A stretch of DNA of 64,000 nt from Chloroflexota bacterium (GCA_026709625.1 JAPOSR010000052.1:27083-91082); one strand, 5' to 3'; counted from the first letter of the stretch, positions 44,639 to 53,197 are shown. Numbers and translations: made by a program. Notes: a model not told the origin generated them from the letters alone.

Positions 44639-45808
44639 ATGCCGACCTATGCCAAGCGCGTCGCTCCTTTTGGCACGACGATTTTTACTGAAATCAACCA
44701 GTTGGCTGCGCGCCACAATGCCGTCAACCTGGGGCAGGGCCGTCCCGACTTTGACGGCCCGCAAGCGATTATCGACGCGGCTGTCACAGCCCTGCGCAGC
44801 GATTCAGCCAATCAATATGCGCCCAGTCCGGGGCTGCCAGCCTTGCGAGAAGGCGTCGCCCGTCATGCCGAGGTCTTCTATGGCCTCGCTGTCGACCCCG
44901 CCAGCGGCGTCATCGTAACAGCCGGTGCCACCCAAGGCGTCTTTTGCGCGATCATGGGCTTGGTCGACCCCGGCGATGAAGTCATCGTCATCGAGCCCTA
45001 CTATGACAGCTATGTGCCCGGCATACAGATGGCGGGCGGGCAGCCGGTTTATGTGCCGATGCATCCGCCCAACTGGACCTTTGACGAAAGCGAACTACGC
45101 GCCGCCTTCAACGACAACACGCGCGCGCTTATCCTCAATACGCCCAACAACCCGTCTGGCCGGGTCTACAATCGGAAAGAATTGCAGCTGCTGGCCGACC
45201 TGTGCATCCAGCATGATGTCATCGTCATCGCGGACGAAGTCTACGAGCATCTTGTCTTCGCGGGTCATCAACACATCGCTATCGCCTCGCTGCCCGGCAT
45301 GTTCGAGCGCACGGTCGCCATCGGCAGCGCGGGAAAGACCTTTGGCATGACCGGCTGGAAGATCGGCTGGGTGTATGGCGCGCCGGAATTGATACGAGGC
45401 GTGTGGCGCGCGCACCAGTTTGTCACATTCGCCACCAACCATCCAGCGCAGGTGGCGACTGCCTATGCCTTTACGCTGGGCAGCGATTATTATGAAGACT
45501 ATCAAGCGCTCTACAGCCGCAAACGCGACCTGGTCATGCAGGTCATAGACGCCGCGGGCATGAGCGCCATGCAGCCCGAAGGCACCTACTTCATCATGGG
45601 CGATTTCTCGGCTGTGTTTGCTGGGGATGACCTGCAGTTCTGCAAACATCTGATCGAAGAGATTGGCGTGGCGACGATTCCGCCTTCGGCATTTTTTAGC
45701 GCCCAGCACCGCCATCATGCAGAAAACCATGTGCGTTTCGCTTTTTGCAAGAGCGATGAAACGCTGGAACGGGCAGCTGAGAAAATGCGCCGGCTGCGGG
45801 CGGGGTGA
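44639..45808 (+). CDS. class I/II PLP aminotransferase (kynurenine/methionine aminotransferase-like)
   Basis: A 389-residue fold-type I aminotransferase. NLGQGRPDF, AGATQGVFCAI, EPYYDSYVPG, NTPNNPSGRV and DEVYEHLVF follow the order of the kynurenine/glutamine transaminase K group, and SAGKTFGMTGWKIGW carries the PLP lysine (about 233). The natural substrate may be an aromatic or sulfur amino acid, or aminoadipate: this class includes the LysN-type enzyme missing from the lysine cluster. Downstream lie a GntR regulator and korAB. The ATG at 44639 follows a promoter box. Confidence 0.88.
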   Translation: MPTYAKRVAPFGTTIFTEINQLAARHNAVNLGQGRPDFDGPQAIIDAAVTALRSDSANQYAPSPGLPALREGVARHAEVFYGLAVDPASGVIVTAGATQGVFCAIMGLVDPGDEVIVIEPYYDSYVPGIQMAGGQPVYVPMHPPNWTFDESELRAAFNDNTRALILNTPNNPSGRVYNRKELQLLADLCIQHDVIVIADEVYEHLVFAGHQHIAIASLPGMFERTVAIGSAGKTFGMTGWKIGWVYGAPELIRGVWRAHQFVTFATNHPAQVATAYAFTLGSDYYEDYQALYSRKRDLVMQVIDAAGMSAMQPEGTYFIMGDFSAVFAGDDLQFCKHLIEEIGVATIPPSAFFSAQHRHHAENHVRFAFCKSDETLERAAEKMRRLRAG

Positions 45809-45852
45809 TGGTGAAGCGGGAGCAAGGCAATGCTGCCATGATTCCAATAAAC

Positions 45853-45864
45853 TGGTGCTAGACA
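45853..45864 (+). promoter_or_regulatory. promoter box of the gntR-korAB unit
   Basis: TGGTGCTAGACA resembles the window motif. It lies 6 bases before the palindrome at 45870-45880, so a repressor on that site would sit over the transcription start region. Confidence 0.45.
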
Positions 45865-45869
45865 CAAAA

Positions 45870-45880
45870 TCATTCAATGA
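45870..45880. promoter_or_regulatory. palindromic operator before gntR
   Basis: TCATT-C-AATGA is an exact inverted repeat just after the promoter box. A related imperfect pair, TTGATG (45886-45891) and CATTCAA (45900-45906), follows. The stretch 45865-45920 is much more AT-rich than its surroundings. The likely ligand is the GntR protein encoded 44 bases downstream. Confidence 0.55.
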
Positions 45881-45923
45881 TAGAATTGATGACAACATTT
45901 CATTCAACACATTAATCCTACCA

Positions 45924-46667
45924 ATGCTCGATATCAATCTCGGCTCCGACTTCCTGAACTACATCGTGCGGCAAGGTTATCAGCCAGGCGATCGCCTGCC
46001 CTCTATCCAGGAACTGACGGCTGACACGCACCTGGACATGAGCGCCAACAAGGTGCGCGAGCAGCTCGAAGTGGCGCGGGCGCTGGGCTGGGTCGAGGTG
46101 CGCAGCAAGCGAGGCACGCGCGTCAAACATTACAACTTTACGCCGGCGGTGCGTCTGAGCGCGCTGTATGCCTTGGCCTGTGGCGAGCGCTTCGAGTCCT
46201 TTGCATCGCTGCGCAATCATGTCGAAGCCGCTTATTGGAACGAAGCCTGCGCCTTGCTCACCGCCAGCGACCTGTCTGGGATGCAAGCCTGCATCGACAG
46301 CGCCACCCAAAAGCTAGATTCGCCGCCCATCCACATCCCCAATCCAGAGCACCGCCGCTTTCACCTGGGTGTTTTCAAGCGGCTGGACAACGCCTTCGTG
46401 CTGGGCATACTGGAAGCCTATTGGGATTTGTACGAAGAAGTTGGCGTCAACAGGTACATGGACTATGACTATCTGCGGCGCGTCTGGGATTATCACGCGC
46501 GCATCTTGCAGCTCATCCGCGTTGGCGAATTTGACTTTGCGCGGCAGGCATTTATCGAACACACGCGGCTGCTGTGGCACGAACGCGACCCAGCCCCGTG
46601 GCGATTGGAAAGCGGCGCCCAGGCGGCCGCGCAGAACGATTTGGCAACACAACCGCGAAAGGAGTGA
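45924..46667 (+). CDS. GntR/FadR family transcriptional regulator
   Basis: A 247-residue DNA-binding protein. The winged-helix domain (about 1-70) has YQPGDRLPSIQELTADTHL and the recognition-helix region NKVREQLEVARALGWVEV. The C-terminal helical FCD-type domain includes HRRFHLGVFKRLDN and YDYLRRVWDYHARILQLI, with His and Asp residues that bind metal or an acid effector in this family. I chose ATG 45924, after the operator region. It should respond to an organic acid and control korAB, which starts 24 bases after its stop, and perhaps the upstream aminotransferase. Confidence 0.85.
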   Translation: MLDINLGSDFLNYIVRQGYQPGDRLPSIQELTADTHLDMSANKVREQLEVARALGWVEVRSKRGTRVKHYNFTPAVRLSALYALACGERFESFASLRNHVEAAYWNEACALLTASDLSGMQACIDSATQKLDSPPIHIPNPEHRRFHLGVFKRLDNAFVLGILEAYWDLYEEVGVNRYMDYDYLRRVWDYHARILQLIRVGEFDFARQAFIEHTRLLWHERDPAPWRLESGAQAAAQNDLATQPRKE

Positions 46668-46691
46668 GACGCAAACCGCTGCGCAAACCTC

Positions 46692-48524
46692 ATGGCTATC
46701 CAGACAGAACTCCACAACAAGCTCGCCCAGCGCGCGCCAGTCATCAACGACTTCGCCTTTTCCGTGGCCACCAAAAATGGCTCTGGCAGCCAGACATCCA
46801 ACAATGTGCTGGTGATGTCGCTCTTTCGGATGGGCATCCCTGTCAATGGCAAGAACCTCTTCCCTTCCAACATCAAGGGACTGCCGACCTGGTACACGAT
46901 TCGCGCCAGCAAAGAAGGCTATACCGCGCGCAAAGAGATCACCGAGATCGTGGTCGCCTACAACAACGATACAGCGCCTGAAGATGTGATGAACCTGCCA
47001 CCGGGCGGTGTCTGCATCACCACCGACAAGATCGCTCGCATCATCCGCCAGCGCGACGACATCTCCTATTATGTGCTGCCCGTCACGAAGCTGATGCGCG
47101 CGGCGACTGTGCCGTCCGCGTTTCGCAAGCTGGTGGAGAACATGACATATGTCGGCGCTGTCGCCCAGCTCTTCGATATTCCGCTGGACCTGATTTACCA
47201 GGTGCTGCTGGACAATTTCAAAGGGCGCGAGAAGCCGGCCAGGATGAATCACGATGTCATCAAGCTGGCCTATGACTGGACGGCGGAGAATATCGCCAAG
47301 AGCGACCCCTACCGGTTTGAGTCCATGGACGGCACGCAGGGCAAGATTATGATGACGGGCAACGACGCGGGCGCGCTTGGGGCAGTTTTTGGCGGCGTCA
47401 ATGTCGTGGCTTGGTATCCCATCACGCCATCGACCAGCTTTGTCGATGGCATCATCGGCTTCCGCAACCTGCGGCAAACGGACGATGGCGAAAATACCAT
47501 TGCCATTGTGCAAGCCGAAGACGAATTGGCCGCCGCGGGCATCATCACCGGCGCGGGCTGGGCGGGCGCGCGCTCCTTGACCAGCACCAGTGGACCCGGC
47601 ATCAGCCTGATGGCAGAATTCGCCGGCTTGGCTTACTTCGCCGAGATCCCGACTGTGTTTTGGAATATCACGCGCATGGGTCCAAGCACTGGCCTGCCCA
47701 CGCGCACCAGCCAGGGCGACCTGCTCTTCACCCACTTCCTCGGACATGGCGACAGCCGCCAGATCTGCTTGCTGCCCGGCAACTTGAAAGAAGCCTTTGA
47801 ATTTGGCTGGCGCTCTTTTGATATCGCCGAGACACTGCAAACACCGGTTTTCGTCATCAGCGACCTCGACCTGGGTATGAACAACTGGTTGAGCGACCCG
47901 TTTGACTATCCGGACGAAGCGATGAATCGTGGCAAGCGGCTGGACGAAACGGCTTTGCGCAGCTTCATCAGCGAGCATGGCAAGTGGGGGCGCTATATGG
48001 ATGTGGATGGCGATGGCATTCCTTACCGGACTGTGCCAGGCACGCCGCATCCCTTCGCAGCCTATTTTGCGCGCGGCACAGGCCACGACGAGATGGCGAC
48101 CTACAGTGAGCGCAGCGACGACTGGATCGACAATATGCAGCGCCTGCGCCTGAAGATGGAAACAGCGCGCGCGATGCTGCCACAGCCGATCATTGATGCC
48201 GAGCGCGAGGCTGATATCGGCATCATCACCTTTGGCACAAATGACGATGCCATCCGCGAAGCGCGCGACTGGCTGGCCAGCGAAGGCATCGCCACCAATT
48301 ATCTGCGCGTGCTGGCGCTGCCGCTGGCGGCTTCTGTCAGCGACTTCATCGATGCGCACAAGAGCGTATTCGTCATTGAAAATAACTTTGATGGGCAGTT
48401 GACGCAGCTCATCCGCCTGGAACATCCCGAAAATATCTCGCATGTGCGTCCGCTGGCGCTGGGCGATGGTCTGCCGATGACGCCAAGCTGGATCTATCAG
48501 AACCTCAAAGAACAGGAGGGATAA
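46692..48524 (+). CDS. korA: 2-oxoacid:ferredoxin oxidoreductase, fused gamma-alpha subunit
   Basis: A 610-residue subunit. Residues about 1-190 are the gamma domain (FAFSVATKNGSGSQTSNN), and the alpha domain from about 215 binds substrate and thiamine diphosphate with KorB (GNDAGALGAVFGG, AWYPITPSTSFVDG, VQAEDELAAAGI). This gamma-alpha fusion is the 2-oxoglutarate or general 2-oxoacid type. The reaction oxidises a 2-oxoacid with CoA to acyl-CoA, CO2 and reduced ferredoxin; it can run in reverse for carbon fixation. No delta ferredoxin subunit is encoded next to it. It follows gntR by 24 bases. Confidence 0.92.
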   Translation: MAIQTELHNKLAQRAPVINDFAFSVATKNGSGSQTSNNVLVMSLFRMGIPVNGKNLFPSNIKGLPTWYTIRASKEGYTARKEITEIVVAYNNDTAPEDVMNLPPGGVCITTDKIARIIRQRDDISYYVLPVTKLMRAATVPSAFRKLVENMTYVGAVAQLFDIPLDLIYQVLLDNFKGREKPARMNHDVIKLAYDWTAENIAKSDPYRFESMDGTQGKIMMTGNDAGALGAVFGGVNVVAWYPITPSTSFVDGIIGFRNLRQTDDGENTIAIVQAEDELAAAGIITGAGWAGARSLTSTSGPGISLMAEFAGLAYFAEIPTVFWNITRMGPSTGLPTRTSQGDLLFTHFLGHGDSRQICLLPGNLKEAFEFGWRSFDIAETLQTPVFVISDLDLGMNNWLSDPFDYPDEAMNRGKRLDETALRSFISEHGKWGRYMDVDGDGIPYRTVPGTPHPFAAYFARGTGHDEMATYSERSDDWIDNMQRLRLKMETARAMLPQPIIDAEREADIGIITFGTNDDAIREARDWLASEGIATNYLRVLALPLAASVSDFIDAHKSVFVIENNFDGQLTQLIRLEHPENISHVRPLALGDGLPMTPSWIYQNLKEQEG

Positions 48525-48526
48525 TC

Positions 48527-49573
48527 ATGCCGCCACGCGTCAACCAACTGGGCTTGAAACGCGCCGAATATCGGGGCAAACCCAGCACGCTCTGCCCGGG
48601 TTGCGGGCACGACTCGATCTCCAACCAGATTATCAGCATGGCGTATGAGCTGGGCTTAGAGCAGCACAATATCATCAAGGTCAGCGGCATCGGCTGTTCG
48701 AGCAAGACGCCGGCCTATTTCCTGGGCGGCTCGCACGGCTTCAACGCGCTGCATGGGCGCATGCCGTCCGTGGTGACCGGAGCCATGCTCGCCAATACCG
48801 ACCTTGCCTGCATCGCGGTCAGTGGCGATGGCGACACCGGCAGCATCGGCATGGGGCAATTCAAACATGTCATCCGCCGCAATGTGCCTTTTGTCTACAT
48901 CATCGAAAACAACGGCGTCTATGGCTTGACCAAGGGACAATTTTCAGCGACTGCGGACGAGGGTCAATTCCTGAAGTATTATGGGACGAATCACATGCCG
49001 CCCATCGACCTGGCGCTGGAAGCTGTAATCGCCGGCTGCACATTTGTCGCGCGCAGCTTCAGTGGCGATGCCAAGCAGGTGCAGGCGCTGCTGCAAGCGG
49101 CTGTGCGTCATCCTGGCACCGCCGTGCTGGATATCATCAGCCCCTGCGTGACCTTCAACAATGCCGAGACCTCGACCAAGAGCTATCCCTATGGCAAGGA
49201 CAACGAGATCCCGCTGCACGAGATTCAGATCCTCGCGCCCGACTATGTCCAGGCTCAAGACGAGATCACTGTCGGCGACTATGCCGAAGGCGATATTATC
49301 GATGTGGAGATGCACGATGGCAGCTTCATCCGCCTGAAAAAGCTGGAGAATGATCACGACCCGCGCAACCGCCGCCAAGCCATCGATGTGCTCGAACAAT
49401 CGCTGCGCGAGCAAATCTTCTCGACCGGCTTGATCTACTACGAAGAGCCGCGCCCGACCCTGGCGCAGACCGAAGAACTGGTGGAAACGCCGCTGGCGCA
49501 GCTGCGCGCCAAAGACCTGCGTCCGCCAAAGTCTGCCCTAGATAGCGTCATGCAGAGCTTGATGACGGGCTAG
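48527..49573 (+). CDS. korB: 2-oxoacid:ferredoxin oxidoreductase beta subunit
   Basis: A 348-residue thiamine diphosphate-binding subunit. LCPGCGHDSI near residue 25 and SGIGCSSKTPAYF give cluster or core cysteines, and GDGDTGSIGMGQFKHVIRRN with ENNGVYGLTKGQ is the cofactor motif. The C-terminal 60 residues extend beyond the core. AGGAGGG four bases upstream fixes ATG 48527. It begins 2 bases after korA and completes the enzyme. Confidence 0.94.
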   Translation: MPPRVNQLGLKRAEYRGKPSTLCPGCGHDSISNQIISMAYELGLEQHNIIKVSGIGCSSKTPAYFLGGSHGFNALHGRMPSVVTGAMLANTDLACIAVSGDGDTGSIGMGQFKHVIRRNVPFVYIIENNGVYGLTKGQFSATADEGQFLKYYGTNHMPPIDLALEAVIAGCTFVARSFSGDAKQVQALLQAAVRHPGTAVLDIISPCVTFNNAETSTKSYPYGKDNEIPLHEIQILAPDYVQAQDEITVGDYAEGDIIDVEMHDGSFIRLKKLENDHDPRNRRQAIDVLEQSLREQIFSTGLIYYEEPRPTLAQTEELVETPLAQLRAKDLRPPKSALDSVMQSLMTG

Positions 49574-49629
49574 TCTCGCAACGGGCGACCCAAGGGCTCG
49601 CCCCTGCGCCGTTATGTTTGCGATTCGCT

Positions 49630-50874
49630 TTAGTATTTCGCCATCTCGGGATCAATCTCGTCCGCCCAGGCCAAGATGCCGCCGGTGACATTGTACATCT
49701 TGTCCAGGTCATAGCCGACTTCTGACAGGTAGGCGATGCTGTCGGCGCTGCGCACCCCGCTGCGGCAATGCACATACAGGGTCTTGTCACGCGGGATCTG
49801 TCGCAAGACCGTCTCTTCCCACAATTTCCGCCCAGCCTGGATGCCATTCTTTGCCAACTGGATATCGGGTTTGGGGATGCGCAGTGTGCCTTCGATGGCG
49901 CTGATGTCCCATTCATGCGGGTCGCGCACATCAATCACAAGCACTTCCGAGCCATCTTCCAGCGCCGAACGGACATCGTGCACGGTCACAGTCTGAATAT
50001 CGATGTCGGCGCTGTCGGAAGTCACGCTGAACTCGCTGTGATCATGCGCTGGCATGCCGCAGAATTGCTCGTAGTCGATCAGTTCAATATCGTCTTTGGG
50101 GAGGCTGCAGACCGGGCAGTCGGGATTTTTTCGCAGCTTGATGGTCTGAAAGCTCATCTCCAGCGCGTCAAAGAGCAGCATACGCCCAATCAGCGGCTCG
50201 CCAATCCCCAGCAGCAATTTGATGGCTTCGGTGGCTTGCAGGGTGCCAATCGTGCCCGGCAAGATACCCAAGACGCCGCCTTCCGCGCAGTTGGGGACGA
50301 GACCAGGCGGTGGCGGCTCGGGGAACATGCAGCGATAGCAAGGACCCTGCTCGCCATAAAACACGCTCACCTGCCCTTCAAAGCGGAAAATGCTGCCATA
50401 GACATTGGGGAGGCCCAGCTTTACACAGGCGTCGTTGACCAGGTAGCGGGTGGGGAAATTGTCTGTGCCATCAATGACAACATCCCAGCTTTCGCCAAAG
50501 ATGCGCAAGGCATTGTCCGATGTCAGCGGCTCATTGTATTTGACAACGTTGATATCAGGATTCAGATCGAGCATGCGGGCTGCGGCGCTATCCAGCTTAG
50601 ACCTGCCGACTGTGCTGACGCCATGAATCACCTGCCGCTGCAAGTTGGTGAAATCGACCACATCATAGTCGACCAAGCCGATGCGCCCGATGCCAGCCGC
50701 GGCCAGATACAAAGCCAGCGGACTGCCCAAGCCGCCGGTGCCGATCAACAAAACGCTGGACGCTTTCAAGCGGCGCTGACCGCCTATGCCCACCTCAGGC
50801 ATGATGACATGACGGCTGTACCGTTGGACTTCGTCATGGCTCAATTCGGCGAGTCGCTGATGCAATGCTGGCAC
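49630..50874 (-). CDS. MoeZ-type adenylyltransferase with C-terminal rhodanese
   Basis: A 414-residue E1-like enzyme. It adenylates the C-terminus of a ubiquitin-fold carrier, and its rhodanese part can supply sulfur to form the thiocarboxylate. The Rossmann loop LIGTGGLGSP (about 43-52), zinc pairs CYRC and CPVC, and TDNFPTRYLVND mark the ThiF/MoeB domain. The rhodanese (about 300-414) has YVHCRSGVR with the active Cys. The neighbouring CysO-like and JAMM genes indicate a partner system like that of Mycobacterium MoeZ-CysO-Mec. The start gives MPALHQRLAELSHDEVQRY, normal for MoeB. Confidence 0.92.
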   Translation of the reverse strand: MPALHQRLAELSHDEVQRYSRHVIMPEVGIGGQRRLKASSVLLIGTGGLGSPLALYLAAAGIGRIGLVDYDVVDFTNLQRQVIHGVSTVGRSKLDSAAARMLDLNPDINVVKYNEPLTSDNALRIFGESWDVVIDGTDNFPTRYLVNDACVKLGLPNVYGSIFRFEGQVSVFYGEQGPCYRCMFPEPPPPGLVPNCAEGGVLGILPGTIGTLQATEAIKLLLGIGEPLIGRMLLFDALEMSFQTIKLRKNPDCPVCSLPKDDIELIDYEQFCGMPAHDHSEFSVTSDSADIDIQTVTVHDVRSALEDGSEVLVIDVRDPHEWDISAIEGTLRIPKPDIQLAKNGIQAGRKLWEETVLRQIPRDKTLYVHCRSGVRSADSIAYLSEVGYDLDKMYNVTGGILAWADEIDPEMAKY

Positions 50875-50892
50875 GATGCAACCTCCTGCCTC

Positions 50893-51168
50893 TTAGTCCA
50901 GTCCGCCGGCGATGCTGGGGATGATGCGCAGACTGTCGCCGGCAGCGATCTGGGTATCCAAGCCCTGCATAAAGCGGATGTCTTCATCATCGAGAAAAAT
51001 GTTGACGAAGCTGCGCAGCTCAGCGCCGTTGAACAAGTGGGCGCGCAGGTCGGGATGCTGCCCCACGAGATGAGACAGCGCCTCGCCGACTGTGCCGCCA
51101 GCGACTTCTATGCTGGCTTCGCCGTCTGTGAAAGCGCGCAGTGGCGTGGGGATGCGGATTGTTGACAT
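50893..51168 (-). CDS. CysO/MoaD/ThiS-like sulfur carrier with residues after the Gly-Gly
   Basis: A 91-residue beta-grasp protein. MSTIRIPTPLRAFTDGE is the CysO-like start, and HLVGQHPDLRAHLF with SFVNIFLDDEDIRF follows the family pattern. The C-terminus is PSIAGGLD, so two residues follow the diglycine that must be terminal for adenylation. The JAMM protease encoded 17 bases upstream could remove them. The mature protein would carry a thiocarboxylate made by the MoeZ-type enzyme, for cysteine synthesis or tRNA/cofactor thiolation. No CysM-type synthase is in the window. Confidence 0.88.
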   Translation of the reverse strand: MSTIRIPTPLRAFTDGEASIEVAGGTVGEALSHLVGQHPDLRAHLFNGAELRSFVNIFLDDEDIRFMQGLDTQIAAGDSLRIIPSIAGGLD

Positions 51169-51185
51169 GGGTTTCTCCTAGTTTT

Positions 51186-51668
51186 CTATTTAGTGTGGGG
51201 CCAACTCATGATTTCTTGCCAGGATTCGGCACTCACAACCGCCGTGATGTGCTCGTGCGAGCCTTTGCGGCTTAGCTCATAAGAGCGCATATCGGTCGCC
51301 CGCCCTTCGTTGACCGCAACGATGATATAGAGGAAGTTCGGATACGAATGTTCAAGGTCAAAGGCGGAGGGGATAGCCGCCGCGTCGGGATGACTGTGAT
51401 AACAGCCAATCAGCTGCAGTCCACTTGCATCTGCCTGGTCCTCGAGGCGCATCCAGTCTTGTGGCTTAACCACAAAACGGCGGCGTTTTTCGCCAGCATC
51501 GCTAACATTGTCCACGGGGACAATCTCATCAATGACGACATCCACGGCGGCTATGTATCCTGCGACCATGTGCCCCAGCAGAAAACCAGCGGCCTCCTCT
51601 GGATACGCCTGCTCCAGCTGGTGGAATATACGCTGCTTTTGGAATTCGCTCAGGTAGATTCTGCTCAT
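51186..51668 (-). CDS. JAMM/Mov34-MPN metalloprotease (Mec-like)
   Basis: A 160-residue zinc protease. The complete JAMM motif is visible: Glu25 in YPEEAAGFLLG, then HSHPDAAAIPSAFD with His91, His93, Ser101 and Asp104. Relatives (Mec in actinobacteria) release cysteine from a CysO-cysteine adduct or trim the carrier C-terminus. ATG 51668 has GGAG six bases upstream. It is the first gene of a unit with the carrier and activating enzyme, and a leader of about 200 bases with a terminator-like hairpin precedes it. Confidence 0.92.
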   Translation of the reverse strand: MSRIYLSEFQKQRIFHQLEQAYPEEAAGFLLGHMVAGYIAAVDVVIDEIVPVDNVSDAGEKRRRFVVKPQDWMRLEDQADASGLQLIGCYHSHPDAAAIPSAFDLEHSYPNFLYIIVAVNEGRATDMRSYELSRKGSHEHITAVVSAESWQEIMSWPHTK

Positions 51669-51699
51669 GGTTGCTCCACGCTTGCTGCCCCGCATAAAC

Positions 51700-51725
51700 A
51701 AAAAAGCCAACCGCTGTGGGTTCGC
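51700..51725 (-). terminator. terminator-like hairpin in the JAMM operon leader
   Basis: On the minus strand GC-G-AACC-CACAGC-GGTT-G-GC followed at once by six T: six base pairs with one internal G/G mismatch, a 6-base loop and a U tract. It lies between the predicted promoter (51876-51903) and the JAMM ATG, 32 bases before the latter, so it may attenuate the operon. Confidence 0.5.
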
Positions 51726-51875
51726 TCCTCGTGTTCTGACTGCGTTTGTTGAGTACGAAGGTCAGACAGCGCGCTCGCCCAGGCGGTGAGTGGCTCTGGA
51801 ACAGCAACAAAGACAGGCGCATGGCGTCCCTGCTTGTCTGGCGGCGGCGACTGACTGGCGAAAATCCATAATCGT

Positions 51876-51903
51876 AATATAGCAGGAAAATACGGCAGGG
51901 CAA
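51876..51903 (-). promoter_or_regulatory. promoter of the JAMM-carrier-MoeZ operon
   Basis: TTGCCC (51903-51898), a 16-base spacer and TATATT (51881-51876), with TGC before the -10. This gives a leader of about 200 bases. The 328-base gap 51669-51996 holds this promoter, the leader hairpin and the citrate synthase promoter; I see no gene in it. Confidence 0.5.
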
Positions 51904-51919
51904 GGCTTGGTTATCCATA

Positions 51920-51948
51920 TTGTCCCTGTGGCTGGCGAGTGCTATACT
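51920..51948 (+). promoter_or_regulatory. citrate synthase promoter
   Basis: TTGTCC (51920-51925), a 17-base spacer and TATACT (51943-51948) preceded by TGC. Start near 51955, 42 bases before the ATG. This is the best complete promoter in the window. Confidence 0.65.
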
Positions 51949-51996
51949 GGCGCGCATTGTTGATTGGCGAATGCGGGACGCGGGGAGAAAGCGCAG

Positions 51997-53133
51997 ATGG
52001 CGAATCAAAGCGGCTTGGAAGGCATCGCCGTTGCCGATATTGCAACCAGTTTTGTCGATGGCAGCGCCGGTGAATTGATTTATAGCGGTTATGCAATCGA
52101 AGACCTCGCCGAAAACGCCACATTTGAAGAAGTTTTATTCCTGCTCTTTCATTCACGGCTGCCAAATCGCCAAGAATATGATGAACTGCGCGCGACTATC
52201 GCCGCCAATTCAGCCGTCGACGCCACAGTCATGCAGATGCTGCGGTCGCTGCCCAAAGACACATCCGGCATGTCTGCCCTGCGCACAGCCGTTTCCATGC
52301 TAGCGGCTTTTGATCCCGATGCGGAAAACCTGCTCGACAAAGATGTGGCAGCCCGCAAAGCCCTGCGTCTGACCGGGCAGATCATGACCATCTGCGCCGC
52401 CTGGATCCGCATCGTAAGCGGCAAAAACCCTGTACAGCCACGCGGCGACCTGGGCGTCGCCCAAAACTTCGTCTATATGATGAGCGGCGAAGAGCCGGAC
52501 AAGACAGCCTGCGCCGCGCTGGATGTCTACCTGGTGCTGCTGGCTGAGCACGGCATGAACGCCAGCACGTTTGCGGCGCGCGTGGTCACTGCGACTGGCT
52601 CGGACCTGCACAGCGCCATCGTCGCCGGCATCGGCGCGCTGAAAGGACCTGCGCACGGCGGCGCCAATTCGGCGGCCATGAGCATGTTCCTGGAGATTGG
52701 CGAAGTCGACCATGTCGCGCCTTGGTTCGAAGCGAATATCAAATCGGGCAAGCGGCGCATTATGGGTATTGGTCACCGCGTCTATAAAGCGCCCGACCCG
52801 CGCGCGGCTATCCTCAAGCGGCATGCAAAGGCGCTGGCTGCGAGCAGCGGCAAGCGAAAGTGGTTCGATATCGCCGACAAGCTGGACCAGACCGCTCGCG
52901 CCGATGCATATTTTATTCAGCGCAAACTCTATCCCAATGTCGATTATTACAGCGCCATCGTCCTGTATACGCTCGATCTGGATGTCGATATGTTCACGCC
53001 GCTCTTTGCCATGGCGCGCATTGCCGGCTGGTCGGCGCATGTCATCGCGCAGATGGGCGGGCGGCTGATCCGCCCCAAAGCCAATTATGTCGGTCCGCGC
53101 AATCAGACCTGGCTGCCCCTGGACGAGCGCTAG
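51997..53133 (+). CDS. gltA: citrate synthase
   Basis: A 378-residue enzyme that makes citrate from oxaloacetate and acetyl-CoA. LEGIAVADIATSFVDG is the short N-terminus of the dimeric type. HGMNASTFAARV and MGIGHRVYKAPDPRA carry the catalytic histidines, and the catalytic aspartate follows in the C-terminal region near YPNVDYYSAIV. GGGGAG lies 9 bases upstream of ATG 51997. Methylcitrate synthase is a close relative that cannot be excluded by eye. With ppc, acnA and korAB it links PEP to 2-oxoglutarate and succinyl-CoA. Confidence 0.93.
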   Translation: MANQSGLEGIAVADIATSFVDGSAGELIYSGYAIEDLAENATFEEVLFLLFHSRLPNRQEYDELRATIAANSAVDATVMQMLRSLPKDTSGMSALRTAVSMLAAFDPDAENLLDKDVAARKALRLTGQIMTICAAWIRIVSGKNPVQPRGDLGVAQNFVYMMSGEEPDKTACAALDVYLVLLAEHGMNASTFAARVVTATGSDLHSAIVAGIGALKGPAHGGANSAAMSMFLEIGEVDHVAPWFEANIKSGKRRIMGIGHRVYKAPDPRAAILKRHAKALAASSGKRKWFDIADKLDQTARADAYFIQRKLYPNVDYYSAIVLYTLDLDVDMFTPLFAMARIAGWSAHVIAQMGGRLIRPKANYVGPRNQTWLPLDER

Positions 53134-53197
53134 GCGGTTTGCCCCGCCACTTGCCCTGCGCTAGGCTTTGCTGGCAGGCCACGAAGGGTTTGGCGCG

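Noticed and set aside
46314..48443. A 709-codon open frame on the minus strand, antisense to gntR and korA
   Set aside because: It mirrors the codon structure of real genes on the other strand, has no family motif or ribosome site, and arises from high GC content. The long minus-strand frames at 3348-5009 and 4955-6559 were rejected for the same reason.
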